From Triangularia verruculosa (taxonomy: Eukaryota > Ascomycota > Sordariomycetes > Sordariales > Podosporaceae): 64,000 bases of DNA. Of the stretch, positions 43,648-55,093 are shown one piece after another. The DNA is taken from assembly GCA_033296885.1 (NCBI GenBank), contig MU863965.1, positions 62,001-126,000 of the forward strand, given 5' to 3'. Made by a program: the position numbers and the translations under genes. Each line of letters begins with the position of its first letter. The stretch's first letter is position 1. Below the pieces are notes generated by a model. That model saw only the letters and a program-made list of their open reading frames with translations. It ran no database searches and was not told the origin of the DNA.

Positions 43648-46600
43648 ATGGCACCGGCCAGCGGCACACGAGCGCCCGCCGCGCCGACTGAGACTGCCAC
43701 GACCTCATTCCTCCTCACCAACATGCACTGTCCCACTTGTGTCTCGACTATAAAGAGTGTCTTACTCGAGTATGGCGACGGCCACCTGGTCAGATGGGTT
43801 TCACCGAACATCGTTACGTCCGTGGTCACTGTTGAACACAGTCCAGCCGCCTCCCTCCAGCACATGCATAAACTACTAGAGGAGAACGGCTTTGAGGTAT
43901 GCGGTGTCACAACATCGTCTGGTAACATATCAGATCTCGACATGGGGATGGAAATGGAAGACCTCCATCGCAACGGGGAAGGCAGCTCCTCTCATAGTCA
44001 GCCGTCCGGCTCGGCACTCGCCCGGTGGATGAACCCCTTCCGGTCCCTTACCTCACAGCCCGAGAAAGTCAAAGCCCATCTTCAGAACTGCGCGCACTGT
44101 CGAGCCTCAAAGGAGCGTGGACTTGACGAAATGCATCATGTTGAGACCGCCTTGCCAGTGAGGACCAGTACAAACAACACTAGCTTCTCAGAGCTACACG
44201 AAAAGAGCCCACAAACCTTCATCGCAATCGAAAGTGCCGACGCCTTGCCATCACAACCGATATGGAGAGCCACGCTTGCAGTTGGAGGGATGACTTGTGG
44301 AGCATGCGTCAACATGATATCGGAGGGTCTCAAGCAGTATGGTTGGATTTCCAAAACCAATGTCAACCTGCTCACCAACAGCGCGACCATCGACCTGACG
44401 GAGCCAAATCGCACGGATGACCTGGTTCGAGCCATCGAGGAGCTGGGATATGAGGCCACACTCAGCGAGGTTGTTGCCATTCAACCAAACAAGCGGAGGA
44501 CGAACTCGGACACATGGCAGGCCACAGTTGCCATTGGCGGCATGACTTGCGCATCATGCACGAATGGAATTACTGAAGGACTGAAGAAGCTGGATTGGAT
44601 CGACGATGTTGTGGTGAACCTGCTCTCCAACAGTGCCACGGTTAAGTTCCATGGCCAGCACAACGCCCCCAGGATTGTTGAAGCCATCGAGGAATTGGGA
44701 TTCGATGCGGTTGCCGATAGTCTGGTCAGTTTGGACGAGAAATTGGCGGGACAGAACGAAAGAGCGGTCGAGATTCGGATAGATGGCTTGCATTGCAATC
44801 TCTGCCCGGCCCGTGTGGTCAACTGTCTTGCTGGGTTTCGACGTCAACTGGAGATCAACAGCCCTCCCACCCGTTCTCGCCCGATTATTAAGGTCACATA
44901 CGTTCCAGATGCCCCTTCTTTCACCGTTCGCCAAATTCTAGCTGCGATCGAGGCCAGTGACCCGGGATTCAGGGCGTCCATCTATCACCCTCCATCGCTG
45001 GAGGAAAGATCTAAACTCATCCAACAAAGACATCAGAGGGCGCTCGCATACCGTGTCCTAGGAACCTTTCTTGTTGCCATCCCGACCTTCGTCATTGGTA
45101 TCGTCTACATGATGTTCATTCCCCACGAGAAGGCACATCACCTGATGTCTCCTTGGACCTCTGGCATCAGCCGAGCTCAAATCGCACTCTTCATTCTTGC
45201 CACACCTGTATATTTTTTCGCTGCCGACGTCTTTCACAAGAGCGCTTTCAAGGAAATCAAAACGTTGTGGCGTCCTGGTAGCAGGGTCCCAATTCTCAAG
45301 CGCTTTTACAAGTTTGGCAGCATGAACACGCTGATGTCCCTTGGCACCACCATCGCCTACGTTGCATCGGTTTGCCAAATGATCGCCGCCTGGGCGACTG
45401 GTGCTGCAGAAACACACGACGGCAACTTCTACTATGACACAGTGGTGTTTTTGACGCTCTTCTTGCTTATGGGAAGATATATCGAAAGTTACAGCAAGAA
45501 GCGGACTGGTGATGCAGTGGAACTGCTGGCTAAGTTGAGGCCTACTACCGCTATTTTGGTAGATGGGTATGGGACTACAAAGGAGGGGGATGAGGTCGTC
45601 AAGGCGGATTTGCTCGACTTTGGGGACATTGTGCGCGTTCCACACGGGGCGTCACCTCCTTCTGATGGTGTGGTCATCAGTGGAGACAGCAGCTTTGATG
45701 AATCCAGCTTGACGGGCGAGTCGAGGTTGGTGAAGAAGGTATCTGGAGATCAGGTCTTCTCAGGGACGGTCAACAAGGGGTCTTCGCTTTTGGTGAGGAT
45801 TACTGGTGTTGCTGGCCACTCGCTGTTGGATCAGATCGTCAGTGTGGTTCGAGAGGGTCAGACGAAGCAGGCCAAGATTGAGCGCGTTGCTGACTACCTG
45901 ACGTCGTACTTTGTCCCTTCCATCACAGCGTTTGCTATTCTCACATGGATCGTCTGGATGTCCTTGGGGTATGGGGGCCGCCTCCCAGAACACTTTTTAA
46001 GTGATACTACGGGTGGATGGATTGCGTTCTCGCTTCAGTTTGCCATTGCTGTTTTTGTGGTAGCATGTCCATGTGGTCTTGGTCTTGCAGCACCAACAGC
46101 CATCTTTGTCGGAAGCGGTCTTGCCGCAAATCATGGAATCCTGGCCAAGGGTGGCGGTGAGGCGTTCGAGAAGGCGAGCCGGATTGACTGTGTGGTCTTT
46201 GACAAGACTGGCACATTGACAACGGGAGGAGAACCAAGAATCACGGACTCGGAGATTTATGCTGAACGCACACCTGAAAAGAAGACATTATTGGCCGCTC
46301 TGAAGGCGGTCGAAGAGAATAGCAGTCACCCCATTGCCAGGGCCATCATCTCATTCTGCAACGCCGAGGAGGACTTGCCCAAGGTCACTGCCGACAGTCT
46401 ACACGAGCTCCCTGGGAAGGGCATGAAGGCGGTATGTCAACCGACTGCCCCTGAAACTTTGTTCGAGTTGATCGTCGGCAACGAGGCTTTGATGAAAGAC
46501 TTTGGTGTCGCTATCTCATCTGAGGTCGAACGGAGTCTTGAGAAGTGGAAGCAAGAGGCCAAATCTATCGCTCTCATTGCCACCAAGGCTCTACAAGATC

Positions 46601-47295
46601 CCGCCTCGACCACCTGGGCACTCGCTGCCGCTCTCTCCATCTCAGATCCCATCCGTCCCGAAGCCAAGGTCGTCATCGCCGCGCTTCAAGAGTCCGGCAC
46701 CCGAGTTTGGATGCTCTCTGGTGACAACCCTACCACCGCCACCGCAGTCGCCCAGCAGCTCGGTATTCCCGCAGGCCAAGTCATCGCTGGTGTACTCCCC
46801 GCTGGCAAGGCCGATCAGATCAAATACCTCCAACAAACCGTCAAGGCACGAAAAGGCAAAAACACCGAATCCGACACGGAACGCGCTATGATCGCCATGG
46901 TAGGAGACGGCATCAACGACAGCCCTGCCCTCGCCACGGCAGATGTCGGCATTGCCATCGGCTCCGGGTCAGACGTTGCTATCAGCAGCGCAGACTTTGT
47001 GCTGGTGAAATCCGACCTCAAGAAGGTGGTGACGCTGCTGGATCTGTCGAGGACGGTATTTAGGAGGATCAAGATCAATTTTGGGTGGGCGATTGTGTAC
47101 AACACGGTCATGATTCCTGTGGCGGCGGGTGTTTTCTATCCTATTGTGAGCAACGGGAAGCATGTGAGCTTGGATCCAGCATGGGCGGCGTTGGCGATGG
47201 CGTTGAGTAGCATCAGCGTTGTGGTGAGTTCGTTGGCGTTGAGGTGGCCGTGGGTTGGGTTCAGGGAGAGGAAGTTGACGGTCAACAATCACTGA
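43648..47295 (+). CDS. CCC2: Copper-transporting P1B-type ATPase (CCC2/ATP7 type)
   Basis: A single exon of 1215 residues starting at an ATG in strong context (CCGCCATGG). It pumps Cu(I) into the late Golgi to load secreted copper enzymes such as multicopper oxidases. Four N-terminal heavy-metal-associated modules are visible: NMHCPTC (Cys28/31), GGMTCGAC (Cys217/220), GGMTCASC (Cys301/304) and a diverged LHCNLC (Cys383/386). A His/Cys-bearing linker with CAHC lies between modules one and two. Eight membrane segments follow, with the actuator TGES loop, the copper-translocating CPC motif at 807-809, the phosphorylated Asp852 in DKTGTLT, the SSHPIA motif and GDGINDSPAL starting at 1086. Two extra degenerate modules relative to yeast Ccc2 make it longer. 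All catalytic residues are present, so it should be active. Confidence 0.95.
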   Translation: MAPASGTRAPAAPTETATTSFLLTNMHCPTCVSTIKSVLLEYGDGHLVRWVSPNIVTSVVTVEHSPAASLQHMHKLLEENGFEVCGVTTSSGNISDLDMGMEMEDLHRNGEGSSSHSQPSGSALARWMNPFRSLTSQPEKVKAHLQNCAHCRASKERGLDEMHHVETALPVRTSTNNTSFSELHEKSPQTFIAIESADALPSQPIWRATLAVGGMTCGACVNMISEGLKQYGWISKTNVNLLTNSATIDLTEPNRTDDLVRAIEELGYEATLSEVVAIQPNKRRTNSDTWQATVAIGGMTCASCTNGITEGLKKLDWIDDVVVNLLSNSATVKFHGQHNAPRIVEAIEELGFDAVADSLVSLDEKLAGQNERAVEIRIDGLHCNLCPARVVNCLAGFRRQLEINSPPTRSRPIIKVTYVPDAPSFTVRQILAAIEASDPGFRASIYHPPSLEERSKLIQQRHQRALAYRVLGTFLVAIPTFVIGIVYMMFIPHEKAHHLMSPWTSGISRAQIALFILATPVYFFAADVFHKSAFKEIKTLWRPGSRVPILKRFYKFGSMNTLMSLGTTIAYVASVCQMIAAWATGAAETHDGNFYYDTVVFLTLFLLMGRYIESYSKKRTGDAVELLAKLRPTTAILVDGYGTTKEGDEVVKADLLDFGDIVRVPHGASPPSDGVVISGDSSFDESSLTGESRLVKKVSGDQVFSGTVNKGSSLLVRITGVAGHSLLDQIVSVVREGQTKQAKIERVADYLTSYFVPSITAFAILTWIVWMSLGYGGRLPEHFLSDTTGGWIAFSLQFAIAVFVVACPCGLGLAAPTAIFVGSGLAANHGILAKGGGEAFEKASRIDCVVFDKTGTLTTGGEPRITDSEIYAERTPEKKTLLAALKAVEENSSHPIARAIISFCNAEEDLPKVTADSLHELPGKGMKAVCQPTAPETLFELIVGNEALMKDFGVAISSEVERSLEKWKQEAKSIALIATKALQDPASTTWALAAALSISDPIRPEAKVVIAALQESGTRVWMLSGDNPTTATAVAQQLGIPAGQVIAGVLPAGKADQIKYLQQTVKARKGKNTESDTERAMIAMVGDGINDSPALATADVGIAIGSGSDVAISSADFVLVKSDLKKVVTLLDLSRTVFRRIKINFGWAIVYNTVMIPVAAGVFYPIVSNGKHVSLDPAWAALAMALSSISVVVSSLALRWPWVGFRERKLTVNNH

Positions 47296-48146
47296 ACGGG
47301 AGAGAGGGGAAAGAGAAGAAGAGGAAATACATATGGCGATGGAAATGATACCCCAGGTACAAACGGAGAAATTACTAGGTTCATGTATGAAGATACGGCT
47401 TCATATGGTTTTATGGGGGGGTTGGTACCGAGCGAATATCACGAGATAGCGCGGGTTATATGGCGTTTTCTGTGCATATGAAATACTAGTTTTGTAATGA
47501 ATTGGATATTGGACTTGAGATACGGAGTAGTTGACAGGATGCCCGCCTGCGAAGTGCCGTGATGATGTCAGTCAGGTTTGATGTTTTAGGGGGTGCCCAG
47601 CGCACGGTCCAGGGGTTGGAGCTGCTAAGGCGGAGCAGGTTTAGCTCGATCTGCCCTGGTGGTGAACCTGGAATTATTTGCAGACTTCAACAGCCCCGGG
47701 CTTTGACAACGCAAGCAATTGTGCTTTTATCATCCACCGGTATTTTGGGTTTCCATTTGCTCTAAAACTCGACTTCTTTTCACTTGCAATCCGATCAACA
47801 GTCCAAACGTTCTGCGTCTTTCTTCGATACCCGACCTTTCCCCTTCCAGCACCACCATCTTATCTTTTTTAGCGCCCGTAGTGGGGGTAAACAGTCGCCC
47901 TGGGAGACAAGGTTGCGCTGTGCCGCATGGAACCTACAGCCAATTCCACAGTGCCGGACCTGCAGTGCTCATCACTTTTTTTCCCACAGCCAGCCAGCCA
48001 GCCAGCGAGACAGAAGCCGGACCTACCAAATCGAAGCGTGGGGAAGCACCCGACCGCGACCTGCTGAATTCCAACCGATCGCATTTTCCCGACGCGCCGC
48101 CCGCCCACCCCAAAGCCAAGTTTCTTGTTTTCTCTCTCTTCCCACA
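47296..48146. promoter_or_regulatory. Intergenic region and leader of the C3HC protein gene
   Basis: 850 bp between two plus-strand genes. The first half is the ATPase 3' flank (AT-rich, atatggcg repeats). The second half is pyrimidine-rich with a cagccagccagccagc tandem (four AGCC-type units, about 47990-48006) in the probable 5' UTR. The open frame upstream of 48147 is unlikely to be translated. Confidence 0.5.
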
Positions 48147-49754
48147 ATGAACGCAACAGTAAAACGAAAGTTCAACGCCCTGGTGCAAGGCATTGGAAAC
48201 AGCTCCCCTTCTTCTACGATTGAAACCGATTCTTCCGCGTCGCCGCTTTCGGTACGATCAACGCCTGGTTTAGGATTGACGAGGACGATGACGGCGGAGG
48301 ATATCCTCAACAAGAGGCGACGCGTTGGAACAGGCGGGGGTACTGCTTCGCCGACACCGTCGAGATTCATGACACCGCAGGCGCAGAGGACGGGGATTCT
48401 GGGGACGACAAGTCCGGCGAGTAGTATTCGGTTGATGGGAAGTACTGATGGGGGGACGACGACGATTTCGAATGTTTCGTTGAGGAAGTTTACGCCGAGG
48501 GGGAGTCCTGTTTCGAGGGGGTCGCCGTCGGTGAAGGGGGAGGAAACTGGGAAGAAGCAGCCGCCAAAGTACTGTCCGGCGGATAGAGGGGAGCTGCTGA
48601 GGCGGTTGGCGACGTTTCAGGAGTTGACGGATTGGACGCCGAAGCCGGAGCGGATTAGTGAGATTGAGTGGGCGAAGAGGGGATGGGTTTGCCTTGGCAA
48701 GGAGAGGGTGAGGTGTACGCTTTGTGAGAGGGAGTTGGTGGTTAAGATTGGGAGGGGAAGAGAGGTGGAAGGGGAGGTTGGGCGGGAGATGGAGTTGGAG
48801 GTTATCAAGAGGTATGAGAACTTGATGGACGAGGAGGGGCACGGGGAGGGGTGTTTGTGGAGGGGGAGGGAGAGGGGGTGTGACGATTCATTGCTGAGGC
48901 TGCCGTTGCCGAATTCGAAGTGGGCGTTGACGTCGCTGCGGCAAAGGTATGACGAGATGTGTCAGAGGAAGGACTTTTTGCCGTATGAGTTCAATTTGAG
49001 GTTGGCGGAGGGGTTGGATCTCGAGGTCGTGATAGGGCAATTGCCGACGACGTTCTTCACGGATCCAAAGCCAGCAGATGGGGGGGAAAGGAAGGAAGGG
49101 GAGGTGAATAGGCCGGCGCTGGCTTTGGCGCTGATGGGGTGGCAGGGGTTGACGAATCCACGGTTGGGTAATGCGTCGATTCCGAATAGTGCGAGCTGTC
49201 ATTCTTGTTTACGACGGCTGGGGCTTTGGATGTTCAAGTCTAGACGGATCAACCCCGAGACGAACGAAGTTTTGGAGCCGGCGCCGATGGACCATCTTGA
49301 TCCGGTGAGGGAACACAGGTTTTTCTGCCCGTGGAAGAATGCGGAGATGCAGAGGAATCCAGGGGCGAAGCTATTGCCAAAGGGAGAAAAGGAGAAGCCA
49401 GCTTGGGAGGTAGTTTTGGAGGTGTTGAAAAACGAGAGTTTTATTAGGGAAAGAGTGGAAGGGACGGGGGGAGGCCAGCATGGGAGGAGTAAGAGTAGTG
49501 CTGCTGCTGTTGGGACTGCTAAGACACCGGAAAGGCCACGGCCGACGACTGCGGGGGGAACACCCAGGGAGGATGGGGACGATGAAGGGGTGGGACAGGA
49601 AGAGGAGGAGGAGGCGAGGAAGAAGAAGGATCAAGATGTTATGAGCCGGTTGAGGAGGGTGAAGAGTTTGTTTAATACTAAGGGCGGAAAGCTATCAAAG
49701 AGGCTGGGGAGTAGTCGGCCTGGGACTTCGGGGTCGGTGGCGCCCGGGGAGTGA
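48147..49754 (+). CDS. C3HC zinc-finger protein, Rsm1/ZC3HC1 (NIPA) family
   Basis: A single-exon 535-residue protein; the ATG at 48147 has a CACAATG context and begins the conserved part, although the frame is open upstream. Residues 1-140 are Ser/Thr/Pro/Gly-rich, with S/T-P sites. The C3HC domain spans about 150-255: a conserved start (CPADRGELLRRLATFQELTDWTPKP), the putative zinc ligands Cys190 and Cys193 (RCTLCERELVVKIG), His232 and Cys236 (HGEGCLWR), and LLRLPLP at its end. A second Rsm1-like domain follows, including SCHSCLRRLGLWMF and HRFFCPWKN with further Cys and His. Fission-yeast Rsm1 acts in mRNA export; human ZC3HC1 is a nuclear-basket protein. The C-terminus is acidic then basic (MSRLRRVKSLFN). 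Nuclear-pore or mRNA-export function is inferred from the family. Confidence 0.85.
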   Translation: MNATVKRKFNALVQGIGNSSPSSTIETDSSASPLSVRSTPGLGLTRTMTAEDILNKRRRVGTGGGTASPTPSRFMTPQAQRTGILGTTSPASSIRLMGSTDGGTTTISNVSLRKFTPRGSPVSRGSPSVKGEETGKKQPPKYCPADRGELLRRLATFQELTDWTPKPERISEIEWAKRGWVCLGKERVRCTLCERELVVKIGRGREVEGEVGREMELEVIKRYENLMDEEGHGEGCLWRGRERGCDDSLLRLPLPNSKWALTSLRQRYDEMCQRKDFLPYEFNLRLAEGLDLEVVIGQLPTTFFTDPKPADGGERKEGEVNRPALALALMGWQGLTNPRLGNASIPNSASCHSCLRRLGLWMFKSRRINPETNEVLEPAPMDHLDPVREHRFFCPWKNAEMQRNPGAKLLPKGEKEKPAWEVVLEVLKNESFIRERVEGTGGGQHGRSKSSAAAVGTAKTPERPRPTTAGGTPREDGDDEGVGQEEEEEARKKKDQDVMSRLRRVKSLFNTKGGKLSKRLGSSRPGTSGSVAPGE

Positions 49755-50468
49755 TAGGATGGGTTATCAGGTATAGGAGGGTGTTTGTGTCAACATTGAA
49801 TTGTTCATGATGAAGCTTGACGGTATAATTTGGTGGAGCAGGATAGCAAGCTGGTCAAGGGTGTTTGTCTGTAATATTTCAATGCCACTGCTGGTCATTG
49901 ACCATGATAACGAGCATTTCGACTATGAAGTTTGGCTCGCTGGTTGGTACTTTTCTCGAAGCTGATCATGGCAAGCGTGGCCTTGCTGAGTCGGGGGGTG
50001 CTCTCGCTCTCACAGTGCTGTCACCAAATGGCCATGCAGCAGCGCCAAGACTTGACTTCAGAGTGGGCCGTCTTGCAGGTAGATTGCCAAGACCGCATAG
50101 CGTAACGCTGCGAGCTGAGGGTCCAGTGCGAGTGCCGCATCGCAATCGCTGACCGCGAGCAGTTCACCATCTTCAACCCGCCAAACTCGCAATCGTTCCT
50201 CAACCCGCCCTTCCTCTTCCATCGTTCAAAGCCTGCAACTTGGAATATCTGACGGACGATTCCGCAAGATTGCTACTGCTAAATCAATCGCTCAAACCAT
50301 CGAACAAGGAGCGCTGCAACACTCCTGCAGTGTCCCGTCGCCCGTGTCTCGCCCTCCCCGCTGTCGCTCAACCCACCCAGCAAAAGCAGCGCTCTGCATC
50401 GTCCGTCTCGATATCAGCCCGACGCCTGCGTCCTGCCACCCAACTCTACAACCATCGATTTCCATGTC
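49755..50468. promoter_or_regulatory. Intergenic region and leader of the AZUL-HECT gene
   Basis: 700 bp between two plus-strand genes. The last 250 bp are C-rich, typical of a fungal 5' UTR, and contain no in-frame ATG tied to the HECT gene. A short upstream ATG TCA TGA (50464-50472) overlaps the chosen start and could act as a minimal uORF. Confidence 0.45.
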
Positions 50469-53400
50469 ATGACTCGAGACACCATGCGGCCAGCGGCCGG
50501 AAGCAGCCAGAGCTACACCAACGCCGATGACCTCGACATCTTGGCCGGGCTCTGGGAGGAGGCGCCCTTTGCGAGGCTGCCATGCGATGCGCCCACTGAG
50601 CTGAAGGACCTACTGGAGGACATCGACAACCCGAAGCGCGTCTATGCCATTCACAAGGCAAGTCGGAGACACAACTTTCAGCAAGTCGTTCAAAGGTATG
50701 TCATGAAAGTCTCTTGGACCTAGATTTTCTTGGCTGACGAATGTTGTTGCGGCCCAGGTATGTCGTCCAGCTTCGCGAAGGTTGCGGTGTCGAACACTGC
50801 GTTACACCCACATGCTTCGCCTGTCGAAAGAGAGCCGCTGGCCAGGCCCCTATCAAACGATACAATACAACGAGTGCTAGAACACTGGCAACCTACCTGG
50901 CCAGCCAAGATAACCCTGAGAATGGGCTGTGTCCGAACCTGCGAACTCCGAAGGCCCCGCCGGCTGCGCTCGGCTCGCTCGTGTTTGTGCCCAAGCAGCG
51001 GTTGCACAACGATCGTGCTCCGGTAGCATCCCCGAAGTCACAAGTCAATAATTCTCGCCCAGTATCACCAAGGACGAATGGACGGCCCGTTGCGAGTGCG
51101 AGGGAGAGAGGCAGGTCGACGAATTCTCTGAGAGATACGGACAGTCCAAAACCCAAACGGCAACCAGGATTCGAAGCGGTGGAGGAACCAGTGAGCAAGG
51201 ACCACCGATCGTTTGCGGCCAACGTTTTTGGCACTGTAGCTTTCAAGATGCTCGAATGGCTTACGCCGGCTGCGCTGGAGGACATGTCCCGGAGGACAAA
51301 AGCTTTCCAAGAGGAACTTAGCCCAGACCGTCGGGACCCGGAACCAGCCAAGGTAGAAGCTAATCGCCATAAGGGGGAGGAGCCACGCACCAGGGCGGCG
51401 TCGGTCCAGCCCAACGGCACGTTGGCTAACGGTCGACTGCTACCGAAAAACAAGCCATCCGGGAAGGACCAAGACCCCAAAGATGATCATCACTCCCGCG
51501 ATCCACCGCCAGTTTCCCGCTCGACACACCCCCGCCGCAACTCCAATGCCAAGTTGAGGACAGCGAATCCCCCGGTGCCCAAACGTCAGCTTTCTATCGA
51601 CCCTTATACACAGGACCCTCTGGTCGATGATCCCTACCCTGGGCTACTCAGATCGCCACGCGGAAATGCTGGTTCCGCAGATAGAGGACCGCGAGGGCCA
51701 AAACCGACAGGGTCGGCGCTCTCCAGACCAATATCGCAGCTCTCTTCAGCTGGCTACTTTGATCATGTTGCGTTGGAAAAAATGCCACCACCGAAAGCTC
51801 TAGACCTGAAGAATTACTTGGGAAGAAATCAGCTAGACGGGACGAGGACTTCTGATACAAGCGGTCCAAGGCAACTCGGCGTGCCATCAGGAAGCTCTTC
51901 TGACAGGTCATGCAGCAGCGGATCAGCAGAGGTTGTCCATCCAGAGCCCGAATCTGACGAAGAAAGTGTTTTACCACAAACATTATCTACTTTGAATGCA
52001 GATGTTGTGGACTTCATCTGCGATGTCATGCAAGACGACGGCACGGCAGAGAAACACATGCTGGAGCCATTATCCATCACCAGATTTCACAACGGACACC
52101 GTGGGCGCAGCAAGGTACTGAAGCGCAAGAAGCTTGCGTCGGGGTGTCCAAACTTCACGCTTGAGTGGAAGCTGTTCATCGAGCAAACCCTCTTCAACAT
52201 TCTCAGCGATCCACGACTAGTAGTCCAGTCGTTTACGAAACAAGGGCAACTCTATGATTCACATACGCTATGGTACTGCATGCTCAGAATGACTCGGGTT
52301 GCTCCAAGCCTGGTCTTCCACAGCCTATGGATGGCGGCAGGCAGCCTGTTTGCCCCTCCAGAGTCACTATTGGCACCCCGTTCGCCAACAGCAAAGCTAT
52401 TCAGAGATAAGGAGTCGTTATCAAACGCAGAAGCAGGTCGTCTAATGTCGATTTGCCTCCATGCCCTGATCGCTACTGCGCCCTTGATAACCCCTGACCC
52501 CTCTGACCCAGAAAAAGCTACCCAACAGCTGTATGACATGTCGAGGATACGGTCACACGGCCTAAGTTTAGCTCAAAGTGGTGCCGTTGCTAACCAACCA
52601 GCTGACCTCTGTCTTCAGTATGAGGACGCCTTTACTGATGACTTGGCGCTGAGGTTAGCCAGGCGGTTGTTTACCGCCATCAACACAAGGCGCTGTTTCG
52701 ATGTCCTCTGTGAACAGAACAAAGCGCTGGACGGTGACGAAAAGGCAGCAGAAACAGATGTCTTGGCCCCCCTTTTCTCCCAACTGAACTTCCTCCATGC
52801 CGATGCAGTGTATTATGTCTTGGACTTTTCTTTCAATGAGCGGGCTTTGCATGAGACTCGGGTGCCAATTCTCTTGCTGGACTGGGCGAGGGCTGTTATG
52901 TTGAATGACTGGAATGGCTCCCCTGTGATTAAGGGGGATGGATCGTTTGGCGGGGCCCTGGCCCTGATGCAGGCTATGTGTGAGTGCCCTTGGTGACGAG
53001 TCGTGACCTGACAGGATACTAACCAGACTGCAGATAATAAACGGCATGAGCTCCTGTTGGGCGATGCTCAGTTCCGCTCCGAGTACTTTGCCGAGAGGCT
53101 CGACACAGTCCAGATGCCGATCGCGTGGTTGTCCCATCTCTCAACTAGGCAAAAGGTCCACCTTCTTGACTACCCCTTCATTTTCAACCCTTCCACTCTG
53201 GTAACATATTTCCGATCCATCAACTTCTCGCGGATGAGCCGATCTTACGAGGAGTCGACATCATTGCAAGACAGGATCGACGTGATCGCTTCACGTTCTA
53301 GTTTAACGCGGCACCATAAGGAGGTGCTGACGGAGCGATTGCGCGCGGCGGCTACGAAATACTTGGTTCTGGATATCCGTAGAGAGGCAGTTATAGAGGA

Positions 53401-54574
53401 CGCCTTTAACCAGTTGTGGAGAAGGGAAGAGAGAGAGCTGCTGAGGCCGCTCAAGGTTCGCCTGGGAGAGTCCACTGGTGAGGAAGGGTTTGATCTGGGA
53501 GGTGTTCAGCAAGAGTTCTTCCGCTTGGCGCTTGCCGAGGCATTGAACCCAGACTATGGCGCCTTTACCGTTGATGAGAGAAGCCGGATGACCTGGTTTG
53601 TTCCAGGGTCCTTGGAGGATGAGTGGAAGTTTGAGCTCATCGGGCTGCTTGTCTCGCTTGCTGTCTACAACGGGTTGACATTGCCTGTCACCTTCCCCAA
53701 GGCTCTCTACCGCAAGCTGCTTGACAAGCCAGTCGACAAACTTGGCCACATCGCCGACGGCTGGCCAGACATTGCGAGCTCGCTCACAGAAATCGAACAA
53801 TGGGACGACAGCGGCCCCAAGGGAAAGCTCGAGGACCTCTGCATCACCTACGACTTTTCCACTTCCGCCTTCGGCCAGCACGTCATCAGAGAAATGAAGC
53901 CCTCAGCCTCGGGCGAGGGCGACAACAGCGACTGGGACCGCAGTCCTTCAGAGGAGTGGCCCCAATTCTCCAAAACCGCCGCCCACGCTTCTTACTATCC
54001 TGCTCCGCATGAGGACAACCCAGAGGAAGAATCCAAACCAGTCACCATCCACAACCGGGACGAGTACATTTCGGATTACATCCGCTACCTCACCACGGTC
54101 TCTGTTCGCCCCCAATACGAAGCCTTTGCCCGCGGCTTCCGCACCTGCCTGCAGCCGAAATCTTTGTCACTGCTCACCCCTTCCCTGCTACAGTCGCTGG
54201 TAGAAGGCGTGCAGGAGATCGACATATCGGAGCTGAAGCGATACGCAAAGTACACGGGGTATGACGAACATCATCGGACGATTAGGGACTTTTGGTCGAT
54301 TGTGAAGAGGTATGACGAGGACATGAAGAGGAAGCTGCTGGAGTTTGTGACGGCGAGCGATAGGGTTCCGGTGGGGGGGATGAAGTATGTCGTTTTCAAC
54401 ATTCAGAAGAACGGGGTGGAGAATGACGAGGTGGGGGGAGGGAATAGGGGGAGGTTGCCGACGAGTTATACGTGTTATAGTACGCTTTTGTTGCCAGAGT
54501 ACAAGGATAAGGAGACTTTGAGGGAGAGGTTGGGGATGGCGCTGGAGAATGCGAGGGGGTTTGGGTTTGCGTGA
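50469..54574 (+). CDS. HECT-type E3 ubiquitin ligase with N-terminal AZUL zinc finger (UBE3A-like)
   Basis: Three exons (50469-50695, 50758-52979, 53034-54574; introns of 62 and 54 bp with GCTGAC and ACTAAC branch sites) give 1329 residues. The zinc-binding AZUL module spans about residues 77-137 and is created by splicing: YVVQLREGCGVEHCVTPTCFACRKR (Cys85, 90, 95 and 98) and a later NGLCPNL. This arrangement is known from UBE3A/E6AP. Residues about 140-430 are disordered and basic. A helical region follows (VVDFICDVMQDD; LEWKLFIEQTLFNIL), and the HECT domain covers roughly the last 360 residues, including RVRLGES-type GFDLGGVQQEFFRL. The catalytic cysteine is Cys1297 in TSYTCYSTLLLPEY. It is predicted to transfer ubiquitin to unknown substrates. 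Start alternatives are 50469 and 50484. Yeast HUL4 is the nearest budding-yeast type. Confidence 0.9.
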
Positions 54575-55093
54575 GAGGGGTGACCGTGTGGGAAGGGTGA
54601 GGGGTGAGGGAGATGGGGGGGGGGGGGGGGGGGGGGGGGGCGGGGTAACGGGGGGTGGGGTGGTGGGTAGGGGGGTTAAAACGTAGCGAAACAATAAAAT
54701 TTTAAAAAACCAAATGCCCAGGGCATGAAGTAANNNNNNNNNNCCCCCCCCCCCCCCCCCCCCCGCGGTGTAAGAGAGGGAGGGGGTGTGAGAAGGGGGG
54801 TTATATCGTAGCGGAAGCATTCATTTGTCAAAGAGCTCATGGCGATGGCATGAAGGTAAAAGCGTTGGTAGTTATTTTAGTCAACTTTATTCGTTCACTT
54901 CGTACGGCTGGTGATCACCTTCAGTATGCTGCAGCTCTTATGGAGTCCGGTGTTGCAGACGTCAGAGACAATTGCCGGAGGAGACCATGGGACACTGAAC
55001 ACAGCCAACAGTTGTTCATAGCGTTTATTACAATGCTCTCAATATTGTAGGTGTCTTTCAGCGTGTCTAACCTTTTATATGTACCTCGCCCGC
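54575..55093. other. Intergenic region containing a scaffold gap and low-quality sequence
   Basis: The region lies between the convergent stops of the HECT gene and CCT5. It contains a 26-base G run (54615-54640), a 10-base N gap (54734-54743) and a 21-base C run (54744-54764). The segments 54641-54733 and 54765-54860 share landmarks in the same order (aggggggtta, cgtagcg, gcatgaag), so they look like two versions of one sequence. Open frames across the gap are artefacts. No gene is seen. Confidence 0.85.

Noticed and set aside
54188..54820. 210-codon minus frame across the N gap
   Set aside because: Translated homopolymers and N bases; artefact.
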